The position numbers and the translations under genes are program-made. Shown piece after piece: positions 20,438-29,380 of a DNA stretch of 64,000 nt (positions within the stretch are counted from its first letter, which is position 1; every line of letters begins with the position of its first letter). The notes beneath the pieces are model-generated. The model saw only the letters and a program-made list of their open reading frames with translations, was not told the DNA's origin and searched no databases. The DNA is from Streptomyces sp. NBC_01445 (GTDB lineage: Bacteria; Actinomycetota; Actinomycetes; Streptomycetales; Streptomycetaceae): positions 4,092,001 to 4,156,000 of the forward strand of contig NZ_CP109485.1 in NCBI RefSeq assembly GCF_035918235.1, in the 5' to 3' direction.

Positions 20438-21067
20438 GTGGAACTGGCCTATTACTCGGACTACGCCGTACGTCTGGTCAACAGCGAGGAGCCGGGTCGT
20501 GGCAAGGACTCCCTGACCACGGTCGAGGCGGTGCGCGACCTGTTCGGCGCCAACCAGTCGGCGGCCCGGCGCGCCACGGACGCCGACCTGACCCGCTTCC
20601 GCGGCGTACGGGCGCGCCTGCGCTCGGTCTTCGAGGCTGCGGACGGCGGCGACGAGACACTCGCGGTGGACCTGCTGAACTCGCTCCTCCTGGAGTTCCC
20701 GGTGAGCCCGCAGATCTCCGGACACGACCACCGGGACGACGACGACCGCCCGTTGTGGCACATGCACCTCGCGGACCACCCGTCGAACGCGACAGCGGGA
20801 TACGCGGCGATCGCCGCGATGGGCCTCGCCTTCCACCTCACGGAGTACGGCGTGGACCGTCTCGGCCTGTGCGAGGCGTCGCCGTGCCGCAACGCCTACC
20901 TGGACACGTCGACGAACCGCTCCCGGCGCTACTGCTCGGACCGATGTGCGACCCGCGCGAACGTTGCCGCCTACCGCGCCCGCAAGCGCGCCGAGGCGGA
21001 CCGGTCGGACAGCACGGGCCGCAGCGCCGAGAACGCCCAAGCGGCCACGGCCGCGACGGACCGCTGA
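20438..21067 (+). CDS. CGNR zinc-finger protein, probable DNA-binding regulator
   Basis: 209 aa. The N-terminal part is the ABATE-like alpha-helical domain (LAYYSDYAVRLVNSEE); the C-terminal zinc finger reads CEASPCRNAYLDTSTNRSRRYCSDRCATRANVAAYRAR, which I give as a position range: about residues 148-185, with Cys pairs C-x4-C and C-x3-C. Such proteins are putative regulators. GTG 20438 follows AAGGA. The last about 97 bp overlap the 3' end of sodX on the other strand. Confidence 0.88.
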   Translation: MELAYYSDYAVRLVNSEEPGRGKDSLTTVEAVRDLFGANQSAARRATDADLTRFRGVRARLRSVFEAADGGDETLAVDLLNSLLLEFPVSPQISGHDHRDDDDRPLWHMHLADHPSNATAGYAAIAAMGLAFHLTEYGVDRLGLCEASPCRNAYLDTSTNRSRRYCSDRCATRANVAAYRARKRAEADRSDSTGRSAENAQAATAATDR

Positions 21068-21414
21068 CGCTCGCCCTCCGCCCACGGCTTGCGGCGGCGC
21101 AGGCGCCCGCGCACCTTGGCGAGCACGAGGTCGTCGGGCACCGCCCCGTACACCTCGCTGTCGCCGCCGGCGTCGGGGTTGTCGCCGAGCACCCACCAAC
21201 CCCCTTCCCGCCGCTCGGAGATCCGCTTCACCACGAGCAGATCCTGCTGGAAGGGGTGCCGCAGGATGACCACGTCCCCCGGCCGTACCCGCGCGCCGTG
21301 GTGCACGAGCATCCAGTCGCCGGGATACAGCGTGGGCACCATGGACGGCCCGTCCACCTCGATGATTTGGAACGGCACCCTGGCCTCCCGCGTCTCCTCC
21401 GCCGTCTCAGGCAT
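20971..21414 (-). CDS. sodX: Nickel-type superoxide dismutase maturation protease
   Basis: 147 aa S26-family peptidase that removes the N-terminal leader of SodN so that His1 becomes free for nickel binding. The catalytic Ser lies in VDGPSMVPTLYPGDW and the general-base Lys in LVVKRISERR, both in family order; GDNPDAGGDS is the third conserved box. It has no transmembrane segment, matching a cytoplasmic protease. GGGGAGG lies 8 bases before ATG 21414. Divergent from sodN with a 165-bp gap. Its C-terminal coding end overlaps the CGNR gene by 97 bp tail to tail. Confidence 0.93.
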   Translation of the reverse strand: MPETAEETREARVPFQIIEVDGPSMVPTLYPGDWMLVHHGARVRPGDVVILRHPFQQDLLVVKRISERREGGWWVLGDNPDAGGDSEVYGAVPDDLVLAKVRGRLRRRKPWAEGERQRSVAAVAAWAFSALRPVLSDRSASARLRAR

Positions 21415-21579
21415 CAGACATCCTCCCCGGTTCCGCCCGCCGGTCGTCCGGTCCCATCCTCCACCAGTCCCAGTCTCGCCCTGGACTTTTGTCCTAAGCC
21501 CATGGGGGCACCCGAGAAAACCCCTCTGCCACGGAGTAATGTCCCACCTGAGAAGACGATCACGAGGAAGGACAGCTAC

Positions 21580-21975
21580 ATGCTTTCCCGCCTGTTTGCC
21601 CCCAAGGTGAAGGCCAGCGCGCACTGCGACCTGCCCTGCGGCGTGTACGACCCGGCCCAGGCCCGCATCGAGGCGGAGTCGGTCAAGGCCGTCCAGGACA
21701 AGATGGCCGCCAACGACGACCCCCAGTTCCAGACGCGCGCCATCATCATCAAGGAGCAGCGCGCCGAGCTCGCCAAGCACCACGTGTCGGTGCTGTGGAG
21801 CGACTACTTCAAGCCCCCGCACTTCGAGAAGTACCCGGAGCTGAGCCAGCTGGTCAACGACACCCTGAAGGCCCTCTCGGCCGCCAAGGCGTCGAGTGAC
21901 CCGGCGACGGGCCAGAAGGCTCTGGACTACATCGCCCAGATCGACAAGATCTTCTGGGAGACGAAGAAGGCCTGA
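21580..21975 (+). CDS. sodN: Nickel superoxide dismutase precursor
   Basis: 131 aa. A 14-residue leader (MLSRLFAPKVKASA) is followed by the nickel hook HCDLPCGVYDP, whose His, Cys2 and Cys6 bind nickel after SodX cleavage. Downstream residues are the four-helix NiSOD fold. It disproportionates superoxide in the cytoplasm as a hexamer. AAGGA lies before ATG 21580. In S. coelicolor sodN is active when nickel is present and is also repressed by a small RNA made from the sodF message; the 5' region here may contain the pairing site, but sodF is not in this window. Confidence 0.97.
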   Translation: MLSRLFAPKVKASAHCDLPCGVYDPAQARIEAESVKAVQDKMAANDDPQFQTRAIIIKEQRAELAKHHVSVLWSDYFKPPHFEKYPELSQLVNDTLKALSAAKASSDPATGQKALDYIAQIDKIFWETKKA

Positions 21976-21993
21976 CGCCTTCCCGTCACCTGT

Positions 21994-22034
21994 CCGACAG
22001 CACCCGGCGTCCGCGCGGAGCCGGGTGCTGTCGG
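21994..22034 (+). terminator. sodN terminator
   Basis: CCGACAGCACCCGGC (21994-22008) and GCCGGGTGCTGTCGG (22020-22034) form a perfect 15-bp stem starting 18 bases after the sodN stop. Confidence 0.85.
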
Positions 22035-22053
22035 CGTTTTCGGGGCGCTCGGG

Positions 22054-22059
22054 TAGCGT
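22054..22059 (+). promoter_or_regulatory. -10 box of a probable leaderless promoter
   Basis: TAGCGT followed by exactly 7 nt (CGCCCGG) and ATG 22067. No ribosome binding site is present, so transcription probably begins at the start codon. Confidence 0.55.
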
Positions 22060-22066
22060 CGCCCGG

Positions 22067-22900
22067 ATGGACCACTCGCGCGCCCGCATCCTCTACGTCA
22101 CCGATCTCGCGTACCCGGCCCGTGGCCGCCGGTACTGCGACGAGGACATCGCCCTCTCGGCTCGGCTGCGCGAGGAGTTCGACGTGGCGCTGTGCCATCC
22201 GCTGGACGCCGCCGCGCTGATGGACGGCTTCGACGCGGTCGTCGTGCGCAACAGCGGGCCCGTGCTGCACTACCAGGAGGCGTACGACGCGTTCCGCGAG
22301 CGGGCCCTCGCGCGCGGGGTTCGGGTCTACAACGCGCTGTCCGGGAAGGCCGACATGGCGGGCAAGGGGTATCTGCTCGATCTGACCGCCGCCGGGTATC
22401 CCGTCATCCCGACCGTCGCCCGCGCCGCCGATCTGCATCTCTTGCCCGAGGCGGACGAGTACGTGGTCAAGCCGCTGCTCGGCGCCGACTCCATCGGCCT
22501 CGAGTTCGTCGGCCGCGAGGCGCTGCCCGGCCTGGAGTTCGACGGCATCCTCGTCCAGCCGCGGATCCGCTTCCGGTACGAGGTGTCGTTCTACTTCGTC
22601 GACCGCGCCCTCCAGTACGCCCTGTACGCGCCCCGGCCGGACGAGCGGTGGGTCCTCGAACGGTACGAACCCACGGACGCGGACCGGGAGTTCGCGCAGA
22701 AGTTTGTCGACTGGAACACCGTCGGCCACGGCATCCAGCGCGTGGACGCCTGCCGAACCCCGGAGGGCGAGCTGCTCCTGGTCGAGCTGGAGGACCTCAA
22801 TCCGTATCTGTCCCTGGACCTGGTCGACGCGAGGACGCGCGACGCGTTCGTGGCGGCGATGGCGGACTCACTGCGGGGGCTACTGGCCGACGAGGTCTGA
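22067..22900 (+). CDS. ATP-grasp domain protein
   Basis: 277 aa, small stand-alone ATP-grasp enzyme. The N-terminal Rossmann-like half (RILYVTDLAYPARGRRY, FDAVVVRNSGPVLHY) leads to an ATP-grasp core with EYVVKPLLGADSIGLEF and a metal-binding C-terminus LLLVELEDLNPYLSLD. Enzymes of this shape join a carboxylate to an amine or other nucleophile, but partner substrates are unknown. It is not part of an operon with a peptide precursor, and its last 21 bases overlap the acetyltransferase gene tail to tail. Confidence 0.8.
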   Translation: MDHSRARILYVTDLAYPARGRRYCDEDIALSARLREEFDVALCHPLDAAALMDGFDAVVVRNSGPVLHYQEAYDAFRERALARGVRVYNALSGKADMAGKGYLLDLTAAGYPVIPTVARAADLHLLPEADEYVVKPLLGADSIGLEFVGREALPGLEFDGILVQPRIRFRYEVSFYFVDRALQYALYAPRPDERWVLERYEPTDADREFAQKFVDWNTVGHGIQRVDACRTPEGELLLVELEDLNPYLSLDLVDARTRDAFVAAMADSLRGLLADEV

Positions 22901-23365
22901 CGAGGACGGCCGGCTGAAGCGGAGCTTGTCCTTCTCTCGGGCGCCCAGGCGCCGGTAGAAGCGGATCGCGCCGTCGTTCCAGACGGGTGTCTGCCACTGG
23001 ATCTCGGCGATCCCCAGGGCGCGGGCCTCGGCGGCCACGGCGTCCATCAGGAGCGGTCCGAGACCGAGTCCGCGGTGGCCGGGGCGCAGGTACAGGCAGT
23101 CCATGTGGAGGTACTCGCACCCGTCCCAGGTGGAGATCGCGGGCTCGCAGGTCGCGTAGCCGACGAGTGTGCCGTCGGCGAGTTCGGCGACCAGGCAGCG
23201 CAGGCGGGGCGTGGCGGTGGAGAACAGGAGTGTGTGCAGGCGGTCGGCGAGGCCGGGCGCCGGCGGGTCCGCCTTCTCGAACGCGGCGTGCTCCGCGGCG
23301 AGTCGGGCCACTTCGGGCAGGTCGCCGGGGCGGGCGGGCCGCACGCTCACACGTGCGTCGGTCAC
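22880..23365 (-). CDS. GNAT-family N-acetyltransferase
   Basis: 161 aa, single GNAT domain; the acetyl-CoA loop is LRPGHRGLGLGPLLMDA (V-x-x-x-x-R/Q-G-x-G/A type), followed by AEIQWQTPVWNDGAIRFYRRLGA. Closest in style to diamine/aminoglycoside-type GNATs; substrate unknown. GTG 23365 sits inside the stop of the upstream gene (GTGA overlap), so it is translated together with the unknown protein before it. Confidence 0.88.
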   Translation of the reverse strand: MTDARVSVRPARPGDLPEVARLAAEHAAFEKADPPAPGLADRLHTLLFSTATPRLRCLVAELADGTLVGYATCEPAISTWDGCEYLHMDCLYLRPGHRGLGLGPLLMDAVAAEARALGIAEIQWQTPVWNDGAIRFYRRLGAREKDKLRFSRPSSSDLVGQ

Positions 23366-23901
23366 CGGGCGTCCTCCTTCGTGACGTCCGCGGACCAGGC
23401 GGCGAGGCGGTCCATGAGAGGCCCTTCGCCGTCGAGGACGTGGCGGGTGAACGCGGTGCGCTCGTGGGCGAGCACGGCCGCCTCCCAGACGCAGGGGGCG
23501 AGGCCGGTGCGCCCGGGCCGCAGCAGTTCCGGGTGGCCCACGGGTCCGGTGAAGACCGCGAGGTCGGACATGTGGCCCTCGATCCAGGTGTGGACGAGGA
23601 CGTAGTCCCCGTCTCCCCCGGCGTGCAGCAGGACGACGGCGAGGCCGAGCGAGCCCCGGACGGCGCCGAGCGCCAGATGGGCGTCGACGAGCGGCATGAC
23701 CGCGGCGACGTCCCGCTCCGTCACCGCGCGCCCCGGCGCCTCGATGGCGTACGTCTTGACGAGGTGACCGCCGTGCTCGCCGCTGCCCAACGGGCGTACC
23801 ACGCGCGCATGGTGGCCGTCGGCGAGGGCGAGGAGCGCGCCCTGGTCGACGGCCACCGGGAGGGCCGATGCTGCGGTTGTGTTCTCGGTGCGATCGGACA
23901 T
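23362..23901 (-). CDS. Hypothetical protein, coupled to a GNAT acetyltransferase
   Basis: 179 aa, soluble, no family recognised. It is rich in Ala, Gly and Val with an alternating strand pattern (GLAVVLLHAGGDGDYVLVHTWIEG) and conserved-looking Trp/Cys residues late in the chain (LAPCVWEAAVLAHER). The start is taken as ATG 23901; a start at 23922 would add seven residues. Its stop overlaps the acetyltransferase start by GTGA, so the two probably act together. Confidence 0.72.
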   Translation of the reverse strand: MSDRTENTTAASALPVAVDQGALLALADGHHARVVRPLGSGEHGGHLVKTYAIEAPGRAVTERDVAAVMPLVDAHLALGAVRGSLGLAVVLLHAGGDGDYVLVHTWIEGHMSDLAVFTGPVGHPELLRPGRTGLAPCVWEAAVLAHERTAFTRHVLDGEGPLMDRLAAWSADVTKEDAR

Positions 23902-23926
23902 GGCCCCATCATGCAGGGCCAAGGGG

Positions 23927-25372
23927 TCAGGCGTCCGCCCTGTTCTGTCCGCGCCGGGGCGAGAGGAACAGCGCGGCCAGTGCCGAACCCGCCGCCACCA
24001 GCAGGGAGTTGACGAGTACGGCCGTGGAGACTCCGGACAGGACCGCGTGCGGGCCGGTCGCCCCGCCCACGCGGGCCGTGGCGATCGCGCTCATCACCGG
24101 GATGCCCAGGGTGATGCCGACCTGCTGGGTCATGGTCGCGAGGCCGGTGGCGAGGCCCTGCTCCTCGTCGGGCAGTCCGGACGTGGCCGTCACCATGAAG
24201 CCGACGATCACCAGCATGTTGCCGACGCCCCCGACGAACGTGGCCGCGAGGAGCAGCCAGATCCAGGCCCCCGACGTGCCGAGCGCCACCAGGGCGAGCG
24301 TGGCGGCGGCCTGGACGGCGCCGCCGACGACGATCGTGGTCCGGTTGCCGAGGCGTCCGACGGCTCGGCCGCCGAGCGTGCCGCCGATCACGGTGCCGAG
24401 CCCGAGGACCCCGAAGGCGAGGCCCGTGGCGAGCGGCGAGTAGCCGAGGACTTCCTGGAGGTAGAGCGTGAGCAGGAAGACGAGGGACGTCTCGGTGACG
24501 AAGGCGATGAGCCCTGCCGCGTTGCCCCAGATCACGGTGCGCCGCCTGAGGATGTGGAGCGGGACGAGGGGCGCGGCGGCCCCCTTCTCGACGAACACGA
24601 AGGCGACGAGGAGCGCGGCGCCCGCGAGCAGCGCGGCCAGGGTCGCGGGGGCGCCCCAGCCGGTCTCGCCGGCCTGCGTGAGCCCGTAGACGAGGAGCAG
24701 GAGCCCGCCGGTGACGGCCGCGGCGCCGGGTACGTCGAGGCGCGGGCGCCGGTCCGGGCGCGAGTCGGTGATGACGGACGGGGCGAGGACGAGGACGAGC
24801 GCCGCGACGGGGACGTTGACGAAGAACGCCCAGCGCCAGGAGAGCAGGTCGGTGAGAAGGCCGCCGAGGATGGCGCCCGCGGTGAAACCGGCGGACATCA
24901 GGGCTCCGTTGAGGCCGAGGGCGCGTTCACGCAGCGGCCCCTCCTTGAAGGCGGTGGTCAGGAGGGCGAGACCGGCCGGGGTGACGGCAGCGGTCGCAAG
25001 CCCCTGCAACACCCTTGCCGTGAGCAGGACTTCGGGTGAGGTGGCGAGGCCGCCCAGGAGGGAGGAGGCGCCGAGGACCGCCATACCGGCGAGGAACAGC
25101 CGCTTGCGGCCCACCAGGTCGGCGACGCGGCCGAAGAGGAGCGTGAACCCGGCGGCGGCGAGCGCGAACGCCGTGGCGATCCACTGGAGATGGGAGAGCG
25201 AGAAGCCGAGCCCCTCGCCGACGACGGGCAGCGCGACGTTCAGGATCGAGAAGTCCACGGCGATCATGAACTGGGCGCCGAGGAGGAGGGTGAGGACGAG
25301 CTTCTGGCGGGCCGTCATGCGCGGGGGTGGTGCGACGGCAGGTGCGGGGGCGGTCTGCGTGGGCGCCGACAT
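23927..25372 (-). CDS. DHA2-family (EmrB/QacA) MFS drug exporter
   Basis: 481 aa, about 14 membrane helices. The first helix has the DHA2 signature QFMIAVDFSILNVALP, loop 2-3 carries GRVADLVGRKRLFLAG (motif A) and helix 5 LSWRWAFFVNVPVAALV (motif C region). It should export drugs or a metabolite with proton exchange at the inner membrane. GGAG lies before ATG 25372. Upstream are a -10-like TACGTT (minus strand, 25417-25422) and two related operator candidates, one over the -35 region and one at the transcript start, so it is probably repressed by a TetR-type protein. No regulator gene is adjacent. Confidence 0.93.
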   Translation of the reverse strand: MSAPTQTAPAPAVAPPPRMTARQKLVLTLLLGAQFMIAVDFSILNVALPVVGEGLGFSLSHLQWIATAFALAAAGFTLLFGRVADLVGRKRLFLAGMAVLGASSLLGGLATSPEVLLTARVLQGLATAAVTPAGLALLTTAFKEGPLRERALGLNGALMSAGFTAGAILGGLLTDLLSWRWAFFVNVPVAALVLVLAPSVITDSRPDRRPRLDVPGAAAVTGGLLLLVYGLTQAGETGWGAPATLAALLAGAALLVAFVFVEKGAAAPLVPLHILRRRTVIWGNAAGLIAFVTETSLVFLLTLYLQEVLGYSPLATGLAFGVLGLGTVIGGTLGGRAVGRLGNRTTIVVGGAVQAAATLALVALGTSGAWIWLLLAATFVGGVGNMLVIVGFMVTATSGLPDEEQGLATGLATMTQQVGITLGIPVMSAIATARVGGATGPHAVLSGVSTAVLVNSLLVAAGSALAALFLSPRRGQNRADA

Positions 25373-25380
25373 GAGGCACT

Positions 25381-25460
25381 CCTTAAATGGCTCTGCGTTC
25401 CCGTTAAGGCGCGCCAAACGTAGCAGAGTGGAGGACCTTAAGGGAACTGCAGTTCCGTTA
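25381..25460 (-). promoter_or_regulatory. MFS exporter promoter with two operator-like sites
   Basis: Site A (25436-25460) is CCTTAA-GGGAA-CTGCAGTTCC-GTTA and contains the perfect 14-bp palindrome GGAACTGCAGTTCC (25443-25456). Site B (25381-25409) reads CCTTAA-ATGGCT-CTGC-GTTCCC-GTTAAGG, a near copy. The -10 candidate lies between them. The core AACTGCAGTT recurs in the TetR promoter near 29.3 kb. Confidence 0.55.
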
Positions 25461-26399
25461 TCTGTCGGCGAGCACCGCTCGCACGTTGTCCCGCACCGTC
25501 TCCTGGTCCCGGCGCGCCGCCTCGTACGCGGACCTGTGACGCCCAAGGTCCGCCCGCTGCCGCTCGGACAGCACGGACCACCACACCCCGGCGGTGTTGT
25601 GCCCGCGCTTGCACTCGACATCGGCGACGGCCGTGCCCCGCTCACGCCGCGTACGCGCCGTGTTGCCGCCGCTGTCGCGCTTCCACGCCTTGTCGCGGAA
25701 GGCGTCATCGGGGGTGCCGTACCGCTTGAACCCCTTGTCCACGACGCACTGCGACCAGACCTTGAGCACGCGCCGCATCCGCCGGTCCTTCACGGCCGCC
25801 TTCTCCAGGACGATCTCCCGCTGCGGGACGTACCCCCACGTGCGGCGCAGGTCCCGCACACCGCGGTAGAGGCGCTTGTCCGCGCGGCCGAGGCAGCCCT
25901 CCTCGGGGACGCGCTTGCCGAGGACCGTCGGCTTCCCGCCCGTGCGGTGCCCCCAGTAGACGTGGGACTCCTCGACCGTCATACGGCGGCCCTCGGGCTC
26001 GATCCGTACGTCCCGTTGCGGGTCCCAGCCGTACCCCCAGCGCCGCGCCTTCTCCAGGTCGAGCTGCCCATCGAGATCCTGGGACACGGCCACCATGGCC
26101 AATCCGCCGGGATTCGGGTTCTTCGGGTCGCGCGGGAAGTCGGCGAAGCCGAAGTCGCGCATGCACCGCTGAGCGAGGAGCTTCTGGGCGCGCTTGAGCG
26201 TGCCGAAGGCCCCGTCGTCCTCGGCGGTGAATTCGTAGCGGTGCAGGGGCAGTTCGGGCCGGTCCTTCGCCTCGCGGACGATCGGAACGCCGTCCGCGGT
26301 CCGCCGGACACCGGACGGTGAACCGTCACACCCCGCCAGCAGGACCACCGTCATCGCCGCCGCGACCCCTACGGGACCGCCCCCTCGCCGTGCGCGCAC
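25458..26399 (-). CDS. Secreted lipoprotein of unknown function
   Basis: 313 aa. A short Arg-rich N-region and the lipobox LLAGC (Cys 24) place it on the outer face of the membrane. The mature part is charged, with no domain I recognise; several Trp and Cys residues (SQCVVDKGFKRYG, GCLGRADKRL, AQRCMRDFGFADFP) recur and could form disulfides. GTG 26399 follows GAGGGGG. The stop codon is directly beside the operator of the exporter gene downstream. Confidence 0.8.
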   Translation of the reverse strand: MRARRGGGPVGVAAAMTVVLLAGCDGSPSGVRRTADGVPIVREAKDRPELPLHRYEFTAEDDGAFGTLKRAQKLLAQRCMRDFGFADFPRDPKNPNPGGLAMVAVSQDLDGQLDLEKARRWGYGWDPQRDVRIEPEGRRMTVEESHVYWGHRTGGKPTVLGKRVPEEGCLGRADKRLYRGVRDLRRTWGYVPQREIVLEKAAVKDRRMRRVLKVWSQCVVDKGFKRYGTPDDAFRDKAWKRDSGGNTARTRRERGTAVADVECKRGHNTAGVWWSVLSERQRADLGRHRSAYEAARRDQETVRDNVRAVLADR

Positions 26400-26499
26400 C
26401 GAACCCCCTCGGCCGGCTCACGCCGGCCCGTCCCCGCCCGGGGGCGAGCCACCCCCAGATCCGAACACCCGTCCGGCTGACGGGCAGACCGAGGGGACT

Positions 26500-26838
26500 T
26501 TAGCGGACCCGCCCGCCGTCCCAGTCGCGCACCTCGGTGACGGCGTCGACCGGCAACGGCCCGTAGATGTGCGGGAATTCGTCCGCGCCGGGCTCCGGCG
26601 CCTCGAACCTGACGGGCGCGGGCACCCGCGCGCTGTCGATGACCAGCACCACCAGCTCGTCGGCCCCGTCGTACGCGCCGTACAGGAAGTCGGCGACCTT
26701 CTGGAGCTGGTGCGCCAGCGAGCAGTGGATGAAGCCCTCCTCGGCGAGGGTCCTGCCGCGCGTGGACATCTCGTAGGCGCCGGACGCGCGGGCCGCGTCC
26801 CACAGGGAGCGCTCGGTGATGTGCAGGAGTTCGGTCAT
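26500..26838 (-). CDS. DUF952 family protein
   Basis: 112 aa, single DUF952 domain, recognised by LLHITERSLWDAARASG, EGFIHCSLAHQLQKVAD and FPHIYGPLPVDAV. The conserved His/Cys in FIHCS suggests an enzyme fold related to ADP-ribosyltransferase-like proteins, but its activity is unknown. The start ATG 26838 has no ribosome site and lies 7 nt after a TAGGTT -10 box, so the message is probably leaderless. Confidence 0.85.
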   Translation of the reverse strand: MTELLHITERSLWDAARASGAYEMSTRGRTLAEEGFIHCSLAHQLQKVADFLYGAYDGADELVVLVIDSARVPAPVRFEAPEPGADEFPHIYGPLPVDAVTEVRDWDGGRVR

Positions 26839-26845
26839 GCACACC

Positions 26846-26851
26846 AACCTA
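26846..26851 (-). promoter_or_regulatory. -10 box of a probable leaderless promoter (DUF952 gene)
   Basis: On the minus strand TAGGTT, then 7 nt (GGTGTGC), then ATG 26838. Confidence 0.55.
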
Positions 26852-26893
26852 CGAGCCGACGGCTGCGGCGGGTATCGCGTATCGGCCGGGGCC

Positions 26894-28116
<1,223 letters not shown>

Positions 28117-28120
<4 letters not shown>

Positions 28121-28530
28121 AGGTCGCCGCCGCTGCCCATGATGGCGCGGATCACGACGGGGCGGACGGGTGCACCCGCGGGTGCGGGGCACTCGGCCAC
28201 GCGCTTGGCGATCTCGGTGACGCGGTCGAGGTTCTCGCACTCGAGGATCCAGAAACCGGCGAGCAGCTCCTTCGTCTCCCCATAGGGGCCGTCGGTGATG
28301 ACGGGCCGCCCCTGCGCGTCCGGCGTGACGAACCGGGCCTTCGCGGGCTCCGCCAGACCTTCACCGGCGAGCATCTCGCCGGTCTCGGCGAGGTCGTCGT
28401 TGATCTTCTGCATGTGGGCGAACATCGTCTGGATGTCCTTCTCGCCCCAGGCCGGATTGCCCTCGGACGCCTTGCCCGCCATGGCCTCGTAGTCGAGCTG
28501 GGTGCCTGTCACCATCATCAGGTACTTCAT
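28117..28530 (-). CDS. YCII/DGPF-domain protein, ECF42 partner
   Basis: 137 aa, ferredoxin-like YCII fold: KYLMMVTGTQLDYEAMAG, the name-giving motif ITDGPYGETKELLAGFWILE, and VRPVVIRAIMG. Proteins of this family accompany ECF42 sigma factors and are their main known targets; enzymatic function is unproven. AAGGAG lies 10 bases before ATG 28530. It is first in a two-gene operon with the sigma gene, driven by the promoter at 28588-28614. Confidence 0.92.
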
Positions 28531-28587
28531 GGCTGTGCGCTCCTTCGGCCAAGCCGTCCGCCGGGCGCGGGCGGCTTCACTGGAGAC

Positions 28588-28614
28588 GTCGGAGCGGCAG
28601 CAGCGTTCTCGACA
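28588..28614 (-). promoter_or_regulatory. ECF42-type autoregulated promoter
   Basis: On the minus strand TGTCGA (28609-28614), a 17-nt spacer, then CGACG (from 28591 down). This agrees with the ECF42 target motif as I recall it (TGTCGA in the -35, CGA in the -10 region). It is about 60 bp upstream of the DGPF gene and implies positive autoregulation. Confidence 0.65.
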
Positions 28615-28620
28615 CCGCCC

Positions 28621-28650
28621 GGAAAAAAATTCTAGCCGGGGATCCCCGGC
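28621..28650 (-). terminator. Intrinsic terminator overlapping a coding end, with U-tract
   Basis: On the minus strand the perfect palindrome GCCGGGGATCCCCGGC (28635-28650) is followed by TAGAATTTTTTT. The stem encodes the last codons of the DHFR-like protein and includes its stop just after. It separates that gene from the ECF42 promoter. Confidence 0.85.
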
Positions 28651-29231
28651 CTCTTCCTGCTGTACGTCCGCACGATCACGCCGTTGCCGAACGTCCGGTT
28701 CTCTTCCAGCGCGAACTCGCCGATCGCGAAGCCGGAGCCGAACATCGGCATGCCCGAGCCGAACACCAGCGGGTACGTCTTGATCACCAGCTCGTCCACC
28801 TCGTCGGCGAGGACGCCGGCGAGCGTCGCGCCGCCGCACAGCCAGATGCCGAACTCGCTGTCCTCCGCCTTCAGTTCGCGGACCTTGCCGACGACGTCCT
28901 CGGCGACGATCTCCACGTTCGGGTCGGGGGACTTCTCGATCGAGCGCGCCGCGACGTACTCGCGCAGGTGCCCGTACGGGCTGGTCAGGCCGGCGTCGAG
29001 GCCGATCTGGTAGCTGGCCCGGCCCTGGATGACGGTGTCGAACCGCTTGTTGGCCAGGTGCTCCAGGCCGAGCATCCGCCGGCCCTGCGCCGAGATGGTC
29101 TCGGGGTACTCGGTCGTGAGGAACTCGAGGAACTCCTCGTTCACGAAGGGCATGAAGGCGTTCGCGTCTCCGTCGGGATCGCCGATGAAACCGTCGATCG
29201 ACACGGCGACGAAGTACGTGAGCTTTCGCAA
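28632..29231 (-). CDS. Dihydrofolate reductase-like (RibD C-terminal domain) protein
   Basis: 199 aa with the RibD_C/DHFR fold: N-terminal RKLTYFVAVSIDGFIGDPDG, RFDTVIQGRASYQIGL, the cofactor loop GIWLCGGATLAGVLADEVDEL and FGSGFAIGEFAL. Members reduce pyrimidine- or deazaflavin-related substrates, but most, including this one, have no proven role. The start is TTG 29231 with GGAAAGAG six bases before. It is divergent from a TetR gene over a shared promoter and ends inside its own terminator. Confidence 0.88.
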   Translation of the reverse strand: MRKLTYFVAVSIDGFIGDPDGDANAFMPFVNEEFLEFLTTEYPETISAQGRRMLGLEHLANKRFDTVIQGRASYQIGLDAGLTSPYGHLREYVAARSIEKSPDPNVEIVAEDVVGKVRELKAEDSEFGIWLCGGATLAGVLADEVDELVIKTYPLVFGSGMPMFGSGFAIGEFALEENRTFGNGVIVRTYSRKRPGIPG

Positions 29232-29307
29232 GTGGGTCTCTTTCCGCAGATGACAGGGGTGTCCGGGCGAGCCGTTGCGCCGTTTCGACCTCCTGGCCCG
29301 CTCGAAC

Positions 29308-29344
29308 AACTGCAGTTATAGTGCTTCATCTGTAGTGGTTGCAA
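29308..29344. promoter_or_regulatory. Bidirectional promoter with palindromic operator
   Basis: Minus strand: -35 TTGCAA (29339-29344), 18-nt spacer, -10 TATAAC (29315-29320) for the DHFR-like gene. Plus strand: -10 TATAGT (29317-29322) for the TetR gene. The perfect palindrome AACTGCAGTT (29308-29317) touches both -10 boxes and is a natural site for the divergent TetR. Confidence 0.65.
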
Positions 29345-29380
29345 GAGGTTTCCGGATCTACGGTCAAGAGGAGCGCGCAG

